A DNA stretch of 6,306 bases from an uncultured Gemmatimonadota bacterium (lineage in GTDB: Bacteria > Gemmatimonadota > Gemmatimonadetes > Gemmatimonadales > GWC2-71-9): assembly GCA_913009915.1 (NCBI GenBank), contig CAJVYZ010000181.1, positions 1 through 6,306 on the forward strand, given 5' to 3'. Each line of letters begins with the position of its first letter. Within the stretch, counting starts at the first letter, position 1. Below the pieces are notes generated by a model. That model saw only the letters and a program-made list of their open reading frames with translations, made no database searches and was not told where the DNA came from. Of the stretch, positions 1 to 5,939 are shown piece after piece. The position numbers were made by a program, and so were the translations under genes.

Positions 1-64
1 TTTTTTCATGACCCGGCGACCCCCGAGATCTACACTCTTCCCCTACACGCCGCTCTTCCGATCT
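1..64 (+). other. Illumina P5/TruSeq adapter remnant (sequencing artefact)
   Basis: After a run of six T, bases 7-64 align without gaps to the 58-base Illumina P5/TruSeq universal adapter, matching at 52 of 58 positions. The best-preserved blocks are GAGATCTACACTCTT and the terminal GCTCTTCCGATCT. All six mismatches (positions 7, 12, 13, 22, 40 and 50) are changes to C, which looks like low-quality base calls rather than biological divergence. Genomic sequence starts at about base 65. Translation in one frame gives the peptide PRSTLFPYTPLFRS, which is simply adapter translated. Anything reading across base 64/65 is chimeric, including the TAA at 64-66 that appears to stop the frame of the first gene. 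Confidence 0.97.
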
Positions 65-84
65 AACGGCCTCGGAACGGTGGC

Positions 85-1299
85 ATGCGACTCCGGCCTG
101 ACGTCCTCGCCGCCCTGGCGATCGTCCTCGTGCTCGGCTTCGGTGCCGTTATCCTGGGATCTCGCCACGCCAAGACCACCGACCGCGACCGGCGAGCCTC
201 GTCGTTCGTACCCGGTCCCCAGGGCACTCGTGCGTTGGCGGATGCTCTCGGTCGGCTGGACGTGACCGTCGAACGGTTCCGTCGCCGCACCGCGATACTC
301 GACGATCCTGTGGAGGGTGAGGCCCCGCTCCTCATCGTGCTCGATCCGGGGCTGTCGCTCGATGTTCTGGAGGCCACGCAACTTACCCAGTTCGTGAAAC
401 AGGGCGGGCATCTTCTCCTGGCCGGGCCAGGCGCCCGGGCGGCCACGCGGTGCTTCGGCTACCTGCTCCAGGGAGATCGATTCGTGGGTCCCACTCGCCA
501 GTTGTCGCCCTTCGGTGGTGGCCCGTGGGTCGACGGGCCGCGAACGGCGCTGTGGCTCACCGAGTCGGAACGGGATGGCGTTGTCGATTCGTCCGGGCTG
601 TCGGATGCGTTCGTGAGCCGGTGCGACGTGCCTACGCCGGATGCGGTAGACACGCTGCTCGTCAATGCCGATGGCGCCCCGGTGATGCTGCGGTTGCATG
701 TCGCCGGGTCGTCGGTGTATCTGGCCTCCGACGCAGTAATCTTCACCAACCGCAGTTTGCGCGACACCGAGGCGGGACCATACGTGCTGGCTCTACTGGC
801 CGGCCGCTACCCCCGGGTCATGTTCGATGAGTATCACCACGGGTTCGGCAGTGGTGGCTCCATGACCGCCGTCGTCCTCGACTGGATGAGGCGGTCGCCG
901 TGGGGTTGGGCCTTGTGGCAACTCCTCGCCGTGGCCACCGTGGCATTGGCCATGGCGGCGTTTCGGTTCGGCCCGGCGTTCCCGCCCCGGGGCAGGAGCC
1001 GCCGATCGCCGCTCGAGCACGTGCGCGCCCTGTCGGCGGCACTCGCGGCCGCCAGGGGGCACGACGTGGCGGTGCGGCTCATGATCGAAGGGTTGCGCCG
1101 CCGCCTGTCGCCCAGGGGCCAGGCCCTACGGTCCGACGTTGTCCCCTGGGTCGATCGTCTCGCCGAAAATGTCCGGACACCCGCCTCACGTGAGGCCGTC
1201 CGTACCCTGCAGCAACTCATGCGCGGCCCGGTCCGGACGGACGGAGTGCTACGGGCCGCCAACGCCGTGGAGGACGTGTGGCAGGATCTGAGACCGTAA
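85..1299 (+). CDS. DUF4350-family membrane protein of a MoxR/DUF58 operon
   Basis: 404 residues. A hydrophobic helix lies at residues 7-25, an extracytoplasmic domain of DUF4350 type at about 38-245, a second helix at 273-293, and a basic C-terminal tail of about 110 residues that should be cytoplasmic. The first domain has the family's S-x5-GTRALADAL opening (residues 40-55), a GGHLLLAGPG strand (108-117) and a conserved-looking DEYHHG motif (248-253). Biochemical function is unknown; family members sit next to moxR and DUF58 genes, as here, and are assumed to be membrane partners of the MoxR ATPase. The start is uncertain: only 20 genomic bases precede the ATG, the frame is open back to the adapter junction, and the ribosome site is weak. 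The placement of the first helix right after the start supports this ATG. The gene overlaps moxR by 22 bases. Confidence 0.85.
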   Translation: MRLRPDVLAALAIVLVLGFGAVILGSRHAKTTDRDRRASSFVPGPQGTRALADALGRLDVTVERFRRRTAILDDPVEGEAPLLIVLDPGLSLDVLEATQLTQFVKQGGHLLLAGPGARAATRCFGYLLQGDRFVGPTRQLSPFGGGPWVDGPRTALWLTESERDGVVDSSGLSDAFVSRCDVPTPDAVDTLLVNADGAPVMLRLHVAGSSVYLASDAVIFTNRSLRDTEAGPYVLALLAGRYPRVMFDEYHHGFGSGGSMTAVVLDWMRRSPWGWALWQLLAVATVALAMAAFRFGPAFPPRGRSRRSPLEHVRALSAALAAARGHDVAVRLMIEGLRRRLSPRGQALRSDVVPWVDRLAENVRTPASREAVRTLQQLMRGPVRTDGVLRAANAVEDVWQDLRP

Positions 1300-2258
1300 C
1301 GCGGGAAGAAGTGGTAGGCCAATCTGAGGTAGCCCGTTCACTGGTGGCCCAGTTGGGGCAGGTTGTGCTGGGCCAGGAGGAGGCCGTCAGGATCCTGGTG
1401 TCGGCCATCATCGCCCGGGGGCACGTGTTGCTCGAGGGCGTTCCGGGCACAGCCAAGACCCTCCTCGTCAGGACGCTGAGCGTGGCGCTGCGACTGGCCT
1501 TCCGTCGAATCCAGTTTACCCCCGACCTCATGCCGTCTGACATCACCGGCATAAACGTCATGTTCACCGCGGGCTCGTTCACCTTTCGGCCGGGCCCGCT
1601 GTTCGGCGACCTGATTCTGGCCGACGAGATCAACCGCGCGCCGGCCAAGACCCAGGCGGCGCTGCTCGAGGCGATGCAGGAGCGCACCGTCACCGTGGAT
1701 GGCGAGTCCCATCCACTGTCGGCCGCGTTCACCGTATTCGCCACGCAGAACCCGATCGAATTCGAAGGAACCTATCCGCTGCCCGAGGCCGAACTGGATC
1801 GGTTCATCGTCAAGGTCATCCTGGACTATCCCGAGGCTGAGATAGAGCAGGGGATTCTCCGACGGGTGCTGGACGGATTCGAGTCTGACGATACCAGCAG
1901 CTACGGCGTCGAACCCGATCTCGACGCCGACGGCCTGGCCGAACTCAGGCGAGTCAGCCGCGGTATCCGCGTCGACCAGCGCCTGCTGGAGTACATGACC
2001 ACGATCGTGCGGGCCACACGCACCGCTCCCGCCCTGACGCTGGGTGCCTCACCCCGGGCCACGGTGGCCCTGCTGCGCATGACCCAGGCCGCGGCACTCC
2101 TCGATGCTCGGGAGTTCGTCATCCCCGATGACGTGAAGGCCGCGGCAACGCCCGTTCTGCGCCACCGGGTCGTAGTCGCACCGGAGCTCGAACTGGAGGG
2201 TGTATCGGCCGACACCGTCCTCAAGTCCCTCCTGGAGAAGATCGAGGCTCCAGCCTGA
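1278..2258 (+). CDS. MoxR-family AAA+ ATPase
   Basis: 326 residues, the normal size for the MoxR/RavA clade of AAA+ ATPases. Walker A GVPGTAKT is at 54-61, Walker B LILADEIN at 112-119, sensor 1 FATQNP at 154-159, the LPEAELDRF arginine-finger segment at 168-176 (R175), and sensor 2 GASPRA at 256-261. All catalytic elements look intact, so ATP hydrolysis is expected. Cytoplasmic hexameric MoxR proteins act as chaperone-like remodellers for vWA-domain and membrane partners; the adjacent DUF58 and DUF4350 proteins are the likely clients, by context only. The start is GTG within the end of the DUF4350 gene, with GGAGG at 1269-1273 four bases upstream; a GTG at 1311 is an alternative. The last base of its TGA is the first base of the DUF58 ATG. 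Confidence 0.96.
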   Translation: MAGSETVTREEVVGQSEVARSLVAQLGQVVLGQEEAVRILVSAIIARGHVLLEGVPGTAKTLLVRTLSVALRLAFRRIQFTPDLMPSDITGINVMFTAGSFTFRPGPLFGDLILADEINRAPAKTQAALLEAMQERTVTVDGESHPLSAAFTVFATQNPIEFEGTYPLPEAELDRFIVKVILDYPEAEIEQGILRRVLDGFESDDTSSYGVEPDLDADGLAELRRVSRGIRVDQRLLEYMTTIVRATRTAPALTLGASPRATVALLRMTQAAALLDAREFVIPDDVKAAATPVLRHRVVVAPELELEGVSADTVLKSLLEKIEAPA

Positions 2259-3574
2259 TGCTGTTTCCGTCCCGCCGGTGGTACTTCGGGGCCGCGGGGT
2301 TGGCGGCGCTGGCCATCGTAGGTGTGTGGTGGCCGCCCGGCACCGGGTGGATGATCGCCCTCGACGTCGCCTGGGTGCTCCTGCTGGTGGCCGACGGCCT
2401 CCTGGTAGTGGACCCCGCCACGCTAGAGGTCGATCGTGAGGCACCGCCGGCCTTCTCGCTGGGGCGTACCATGCCGGTGACCTATCGCTGGCGCCACCAC
2501 CATCGCGGCCGAGTGACGGTCCGGATTCGCGAGACGTTCCCCGAACCACTTGGGGGAGCGGAAGTGCCCGAGCGGCTCCTGACCTTGCCACCGAACCAGA
2601 TCGTTACCGAGATCATCACCATCGCGCCGACCAAGAGAGGCACGGATACCGCGGGGCGTATCGCTGTCCGGGTCCGGGGTCCGTTGGGGTTGATCTGGCG
2701 CCAAGGGACACTGGAGCGCGAGTGGACTGGGGTGGTGTTTCCGTCGTTGGAGGGGATCGTTCGCCGTGGCCTCCCGACCACCGCCAGCCGGCGCAAGGAG
2801 GCCGGACTCAGGAGCCAGCGTCGCATCGGCGAGGGCCGGGTGTTCGAGTCCCTGCGGGAGTGGGTGCCGGGGGACGACACCCGCAGCATCGACTGGAAGG
2901 CAACCGCCCGCCGCGGCAAGTTGATGGCGCGGGAATTCGAAGACGAACGTCGGCAGCACGTCGTCCTGGTCATCGATGCCGGAAGACTGCTGACGACCGA
3001 GATCGGCGGAATCCCGCGGCTTGAGTCGGTGATAACGGCGGCCCTCCATCTGGCCCAGGCCGCCATCGAGCATGACGACAACGTCGGGTTGATGGTTTTT
3101 GCCCGCGACGTGGAACTGTTCCTGCCGCCGGCCCGGGGCCGGCGGGCCCTGCGAGCCATCCTCAACGGGTTGGCTGCCATCGAAGGCCGCATGGTCGAAT
3201 CCGACTACCCGGCAGCGTTTCGCTACCTGGCGGTCCGAAACCGGCGGCGCTCACTGACGGTGGTGTTCAGTGACGTGATAGATCGAACGGCCAGCGAGGC
3301 CTTGGTGACCTATCTTGGGTCGCTTAGGCCCCGTCACCTTCCCTTGGCCGTGACGCTCACCGATCCGGTGTTGGAGTCGCTCGCCAACACTCGGCCGGAC
3401 TCGGTGGCCGCGGCGTTCGATCGGGCCGCGGCGGAAGAATTGTTGATCGCGCGAGAAGAGGCGCTCGCCTCGGTGCGGCGGCGGGGTGTACTCGTCCTCG
3501 ACGTTCCCCCGGACAGGGCCAGCGACGCCGTGGTGGAGCAGTATACCCAGTTGAAGCGAAAGGGAGTTCTCTAA
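2258..3574 (+). CDS. DUF58 (vWA-like) membrane protein
   Basis: 438 residues. Two closely spaced hydrophobic segments lie at about 9-24 and 31-51, then a beta-rich domain (55-165), the DUF58 signature REWVPGDDTRSIDWKATARR (200-219), and a vWA-like Rossmann half from 234 (HVVLVIDAGR) to the C-terminus, with FSDVID at 337-342. The metal site is atypical: where a canonical vWA domain has DxSxS this protein has D240-A-G-R, a degenerate form common in DUF58 proteins. DUF58 proteins are co-conserved with MoxR and presumed to be its partner; the biochemical role is unsettled. The ATG overlaps the moxR TGA (TGATG), with GAGG ten bases upstream, implying coupled translation. The length and N-terminal helices fit the family. 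Confidence 0.94.
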   Translation: MLFPSRRWYFGAAGLAALAIVGVWWPPGTGWMIALDVAWVLLLVADGLLVVDPATLEVDREAPPAFSLGRTMPVTYRWRHHHRGRVTVRIRETFPEPLGGAEVPERLLTLPPNQIVTEIITIAPTKRGTDTAGRIAVRVRGPLGLIWRQGTLEREWTGVVFPSLEGIVRRGLPTTASRRKEAGLRSQRRIGEGRVFESLREWVPGDDTRSIDWKATARRGKLMAREFEDERRQHVVLVIDAGRLLTTEIGGIPRLESVITAALHLAQAAIEHDDNVGLMVFARDVELFLPPARGRRALRAILNGLAAIEGRMVESDYPAAFRYLAVRNRRRSLTVVFSDVIDRTASEALVTYLGSLRPRHLPLAVTLTDPVLESLANTRPDSVAAAFDRAAAEELLIAREEALASVRRRGVLVLDVPPDRASDAVVEQYTQLKRKGVL

Positions 3575-4605
3575 TGCCCCGTTTCTTCGCCTCCGACAAC
3601 AGCGCCGGTATCCACCCGGAAGTGCTCCGGGCGATCGAGGCCGCCAACGACGGGCACGTCCCGGCGTACGGGGACGACCCGTTTACCACGGCAGCCCGGG
3701 ACGCGTTTCGCCGGCACCTGGGCGACGGCATCGACGTGTTTTTCGTGTTCGGAGGAACCGGGGCCAACGTGCTGGGGCTGGGGACGGTAATGGAATCGTA
3801 CCAGGCGATTTTGTGCGCCGCCTCGTCCCATATCTACGTCGATGAATGCGCGGCGCCCGAACGCCATCTGGGATGCAAACTGATCCCCATTACGACCGCT
3901 GACGGGAAGCTCCGTCCGGCCGACATCGTGCCACACCTCAAGGGCTTCGGCGTGGAGCACCACGCCCAACCGCGGATCATCTCCATCACCCAGGCGACCG
4001 AGTTGGGTACCGTGTACCGACCCGAAGAGATTCGGGTGTTGGCGGATTTGGCGCACTCGCACGGCATGCTGCTGCACATGGACGGAGCCCGCATCAGCAA
4101 TGCCGCGGTGAGCCTGGGCGTGGACCTCGCGGCAACCACCGGCGATGTCGGCGTCGACGTACTGAGCTTTGGGGGAACCAAGAGCGGGCTGCTCGCCGCC
4201 GAGGCGATCGTGTTCTTTGGGGGTGGCACCGGCGAACGGTTCCCCTTCTTGCGGAAACAGGGAATGCAGCTCGCCTCCAAGATGCGTTTCCTGGCGGCCC
4301 AGTTCTCGGCACTGCTCGGCGAAGACCTGTGGCGCCGCAACGCTGAGCACGCCAACCGTCTGGCGTCAATGCTGGCCGAGCGGGTAGCAGAGATCGAAGG
4401 AGTCGAGATCACCCAACCGGTGGAGTCCAATGCCGTGTTTGCCCGGATCCCACCCGCTGCGATCGAACCTCTCCAGCAGCGTAATTTTTTCTACGTGTGG
4501 GACGACGCCACCGCCGAAGTCCGATGGATGACCAGCTGGGATACGACTGAAGAGGATGTAGCCGCGTTCGCCACCGCGATTAGCGAGGAAGTCTCCCCCC
4601 GCTAA
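3574..4605 (+). CDS. ltaE: low-specificity L-threonine aldolase (PLP-dependent)
   Basis: 343 residues, typical of fold-type I PLP threonine aldolases (beta-eliminating lyase family), which cleave L-threonine or L-allo-threonine to glycine and acetaldehyde in the cytoplasm. Diagnostic segments in order: FASDNSAGIHPEVLRA at the N-terminus, AYGDDP (31-36), GGTGAN (60-65), SSHIYVDECAAPE (84-96) with the ring-stacking His86, LLHMDGAR (166-173) with cofactor-binding Asp170, and SFGGTKSGL (198-206) with the Schiff-base Lys203. No catalytic residue is missing. The start is well supported: AGGGAG at 3561-3566 is seven bases from the ATG, which shares one base with the DUF58 stop (TAATG). It is the last gene of the coupled cluster and is followed by a convergent gene. 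The gene symbol is assigned by family; substrate stereospecificity cannot be read from sequence. Confidence 0.94.
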   Translation: MPRFFASDNSAGIHPEVLRAIEAANDGHVPAYGDDPFTTAARDAFRRHLGDGIDVFFVFGGTGANVLGLGTVMESYQAILCAASSHIYVDECAAPERHLGCKLIPITTADGKLRPADIVPHLKGFGVEHHAQPRIISITQATELGTVYRPEEIRVLADLAHSHGMLLHMDGARISNAAVSLGVDLAATTGDVGVDVLSFGGTKSGLLAAEAIVFFGGGTGERFPFLRKQGMQLASKMRFLAAQFSALLGEDLWRRNAEHANRLASMLAERVAEIEGVEITQPVESNAVFARIPPAAIEPLQQRNFFYVWDDATAEVRWMTSWDTTEEDVAAFATAISEEVSPR

Positions 4606-4628
4606 CGGTTCACCGCACCCCACCCCCC

Positions 4629-4684
4629 ACGCCCTACGCCCTACGTCCTACGTCCTACGTCCTGCGCTCTGCGCACTGCGCACT
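4629..4684. repeat. eight degenerate 7-base tandem repeats
   Basis: Eight consecutive heptamers without gaps: ACGCCCT twice, ACGTCCT three times, GCGCTCT once, GCGCACT twice. The unit changes stepwise from left to right, and the flanks (from about 4615 and to about 4691) look like further decayed copies. The array fills most of the 80-base gap between convergent genes and stops one base before the TGA of the minus-strand gene. On the minus strand the units read AGTGCGC to AGGACGT to AGGGCGT. The units are not inverted, so this is not a terminator, and there are no spacers, so it is not CRISPR. It resembles the short tandemly repeated heptamers known from some other bacterial genomes; function is unknown. 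Confidence 0.9.
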
Positions 4685-4685
4685 C

Positions 4686-5654
4686 TCACCTCTCCATGTA
4701 GACATTGTTGTTCCCCACGCCCATGGCCAGGTAGAGATCCCGGCCCCGGTACCCGCCGGCTGACACCCTCACGACCTGGACCCGGCAGTTGGCCACCAGG
4801 GAGACGTCGAACACCAGACTGTAGCGGCCGCCGCGGTCGCTGAACGTACGGTAGCCGGTGCCAACGACTTGGAGGTGTGCTCCGGAGAGCGCCATGCCGG
4901 AGTGGTCGTACACCACTCCGCTGATGGAATCGAGCACCATGGGTGAGTTGGGGTCGATGGGCGTGGGATCGGGAACGCACGTCGAATCCGAGGCCCAGGG
5001 GAGGGCGTTGTTCCGCGTACCGGTACCGGTGATGGGCCGTCCGAAGATTCGCTGGGTTTCTTCCTCCAGGGTTGGTCCCACGGCCCCCTTGGCCGCCGCC
5101 GCGCTGGCCAGGTCTTCCGGACCGTCCTCGATCACCCGAGCCGTTGAGATGACGTTGTCGTGCTCGTCGGACCCCGCACGGGCCTCGGCGGCGGCCTCGT
5201 CGGGGGAGGCGTCACGGGTGGCCGTGTTGGTTTCACGGGCCGGGGCGGGCGACAGAACGTCGTTGCTCTCGGGCCCCGGTGGCGGAAGTTCCTGTTGTGA
5301 AGGAAGGGCCGTTGCCACCGGCATTTGTGGTTCCGGCTCGGGCGGCTGGGCCTCGGGCACCGGTTCGGGGGCCGGGGGAGGGGGCGGCTCGAGGTAGACC
5401 ATGGTCACCTCCCGGCCCGATTGCGATGGCCTGTCAGGGGCGGTGGCATCGTCCGTGCCGCCGCCCGAGAGGAACCCGGCCGCAGCCAGAAACAGGCCGG
5501 CATGGACCACCGCGCTGGCTATCACCCCCGGCCAGGTTCGCCATGGGCCCCGGTCGGGGAGCTCCACGGACCCCTTGGGGAACTCGATCCCCATCGCCAC
5601 CTTGCGCCGCCGGTCCAGCAGGATCTCGGGTGGAATGACGCCTAGGCGAATCAT
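4686..5654 (-). CDS. TonB-like N-terminus with carboxypeptidase-regulatory-like C-terminal domain
   Basis: 322 residues from the ATG at 5654. An Arg/Lys-rich cytoplasmic segment (1-42) precedes one membrane helix (about 43-61) carrying S47-x3-H51, the SxxxH pattern of TonB transmembrane helices that couple to ExbB/ExbD. Next come VTMVYLEPP and a Pro/Glu-rich stretch (83-135), as in TonB, then an acidic, Ala-rich linker (140-200). The C-terminus lacks the usual TonB_C domain; instead 243-322 begins SISGVVYDHSGMALSGAHL and continues GTGYRTFSDRGGRYSL, a beta-sandwich pattern of carboxypeptidase-regulatory-like domains. The only two cysteines, C226 and C290, fall in the periplasmic part and could form a disulfide. 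Inferred topology is inner membrane with a periplasmic C-terminus. Function is unproven. Start alternatives are GTG 5684 (332 residues, Gly/Arg-rich extension) and ATG 5594 (302 residues, AAGG five bases upstream). No ExbB/ExbD lies in the window. Confidence 0.82.
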   Translation of the reverse strand: MIRLGVIPPEILLDRRRKVAMGIEFPKGSVELPDRGPWRTWPGVIASAVVHAGLFLAAAGFLSGGGTDDATAPDRPSQSGREVTMVYLEPPPPPAPEPVPEAQPPEPEPQMPVATALPSQQELPPPGPESNDVLSPAPARETNTATRDASPDEAAAEARAGSDEHDNVISTARVIEDGPEDLASAAAAKGAVGPTLEEETQRIFGRPITGTGTRNNALPWASDSTCVPDPTPIDPNSPMVLDSISGVVYDHSGMALSGAHLQVVGTGYRTFSDRGGRYSLVFDVSLVANCRVQVVRVSAGGYRGRDLYLAMGVGNNNVYMER

Positions 5655-5678
5655 GACACGCCCCCGGCCGCGGCTCCT

Positions 5679-5700
5679 CCCCACCCTGATGGGTGTGGGG
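5679..5700 (-). other. leader hairpin next to a Shine-Dalgarno-like sequence
   Basis: Read on the minus strand, CCCC-AC-ACCC, loop ATCA, GGGT-GGGG forms an eight-base-pair stem with a two-base bulge. Its 3' arm runs directly into AGGAG, giving GGGGAGGAG, the best Shine-Dalgarno match near this gene. That sequence is 19 bases from the ATG at 5654, which is too far for normal use, and it lies inside the first codons of the alternative GTG start at 5684. The hairpin may hide or present a ribosome site, or be coincidental in GC-rich DNA. Confidence 0.35.
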
Positions 5701-5729
5701 GGAGACGAAAAGCGGGCCCGAAGGCCCGC
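5701..5729 (-). terminator. intrinsic-terminator-like cUUCGg hairpin in the leader of the TonB-like gene
   Basis: On the minus strand, GCGGGCC-TTCG-GGCCCGC forms a perfect seven-base-pair GC stem closed by the very stable C(UUCG)G tetraloop, followed by TTTTCGTCT. This is the form of a rho-independent terminator. On the plus strand the A-tract precedes the stem, so it can only terminate minus-strand transcripts. No minus-strand gene lies upstream of it, and the TonB-like gene starts about 55 bases downstream. It may therefore be an attenuator in that gene's leader or the end of a small RNA transcribed from 5730-5930. Structure is certain; termination is inferred. Confidence 0.6.
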
Positions 5730-5756
5730 ACACTGGGGTAGCGGTCAGAATGGCGC

Positions 5757-5778
5757 ATCTTGAACTCTATATGAAGAT
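5757..5778. promoter_or_regulatory. AT-rich inverted repeat ATCTT-N12-AAGAT
   Basis: An inverted repeat with five-base arms at 5757-5761 and 5774-5778 flanks an AT-rich core containing CTATAT, in otherwise GC-rich DNA between divergent genes. It could be an operator or contain a -10 element for the minus-strand gene (TATAGA on that strand), but no good -35 is seen at the right distance. Confidence 0.2.
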
Positions 5779-5831
5779 ACGTCGTTCGGGGCCAGGAAGT
5801 TGACACCGGCCTCTCCCAGCGGCCCCGGTTT

Positions 5832-5875
5832 TTCAGGAATTGCTCAAGGTCCCTTCAGGACATCTTCACACACAT
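5832..5875 (+). promoter_or_regulatory. four 11-base-phased TCA direct repeats (Pho-box-like operator candidate)
   Basis: Units starting at 5832, 5843, 5854 and 5865 read TTCAGGA, CTCAAGG, TTCAGGA and TTCACAC, with TCA at the same place in each and exactly 11 bases between starts. Direct repeats at 11-base spacing are the pattern bound by OmpR/PhoB-family regulators (for example PhoB/PhoP boxes), where the last unit often replaces the -35. Here the last unit begins TTCACA, which is also a five-of-six match to TTGACA, and a weak -10 follows at 5889. The regulator is not identified. Confidence 0.4.
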
Positions 5876-5894
5876 CCCCATATCCTGCTAATAG
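5865..5894 (+). promoter_or_regulatory. candidate promoter of the CBS-domain gene
   Basis: TTCACA (5865-5870) matches five of six bases of a -35 box. Eighteen bases later TAATAG (5889-5894), preceded by TGC, is a weak -10; GCTAAT at 5887 is an alternative with 16-base spacing. A start of transcription near 5901 would leave a leader of about 40 bases before the ATG at 5940. The -10 is poor, which fits either an activator-dependent promoter or no promoter at all. Confidence 0.3.
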
Positions 5895-5939
5895 GGTGCC
5901 GCGAGGACGTGGCGCCGGGACCATACTTCCGAGGCCGTC

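Noticed and set aside
8..265. 85-residue plus-strand ORF starting in the first bases
   Set aside because: Its first part is translated sequencing adapter (the PRSTLFPYTPLFRS peptide) and the rest is an out-of-frame reading of the DUF4350 gene.
43..699. 218-residue minus-strand ORF
   Set aside because: Antisense shadow of the DUF4350 gene in GC-rich DNA; its end lies in the adapter, and it shows no recognisable domain.
3571..4350. 259-residue minus-strand ORF opposite the threonine aldolase
   Set aside because: The plus-strand frame has a complete set of aldolase motifs and a strong ribosome site; the antisense frame is a codon-bias shadow.
4485..4490. T6 run inside the threonine aldolase gene as a possible frameshift site
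   Set aside because: The frame reads through it to a normal C-terminus (RNFFYVWDD) with family-typical length, so there is no sign of a frameshift.
4629..4684. CRISPR array or terminator between the convergent genes
   Set aside because: The units are 7 bases long and contiguous with no spacers, and they are direct, not inverted, so neither interpretation holds.
4858..5397. 179-residue plus-strand ORF opposite the TonB-like gene
   Set aside because: Low-complexity Gly/Ser/Ala composition arises from the antisense of the Pro/Glu/Ala-rich linker; it has no ribosome site or domain.
5734..5805. tRNA-like start TGGGGTAGCGGTCAGAATGGCGC
   Set aside because: It resembles an acceptor and D-arm, but the anticodon arm would have an oversized loop, the T-arm does not pair and no matching 3' acceptor strand follows.
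5800..5805. Perfect TTGACA -35 box on the plus strand
   Set aside because: The sequence at 16-18 bases downstream is CCCCGG-like, with no -10, so it is not a promoter by itself.
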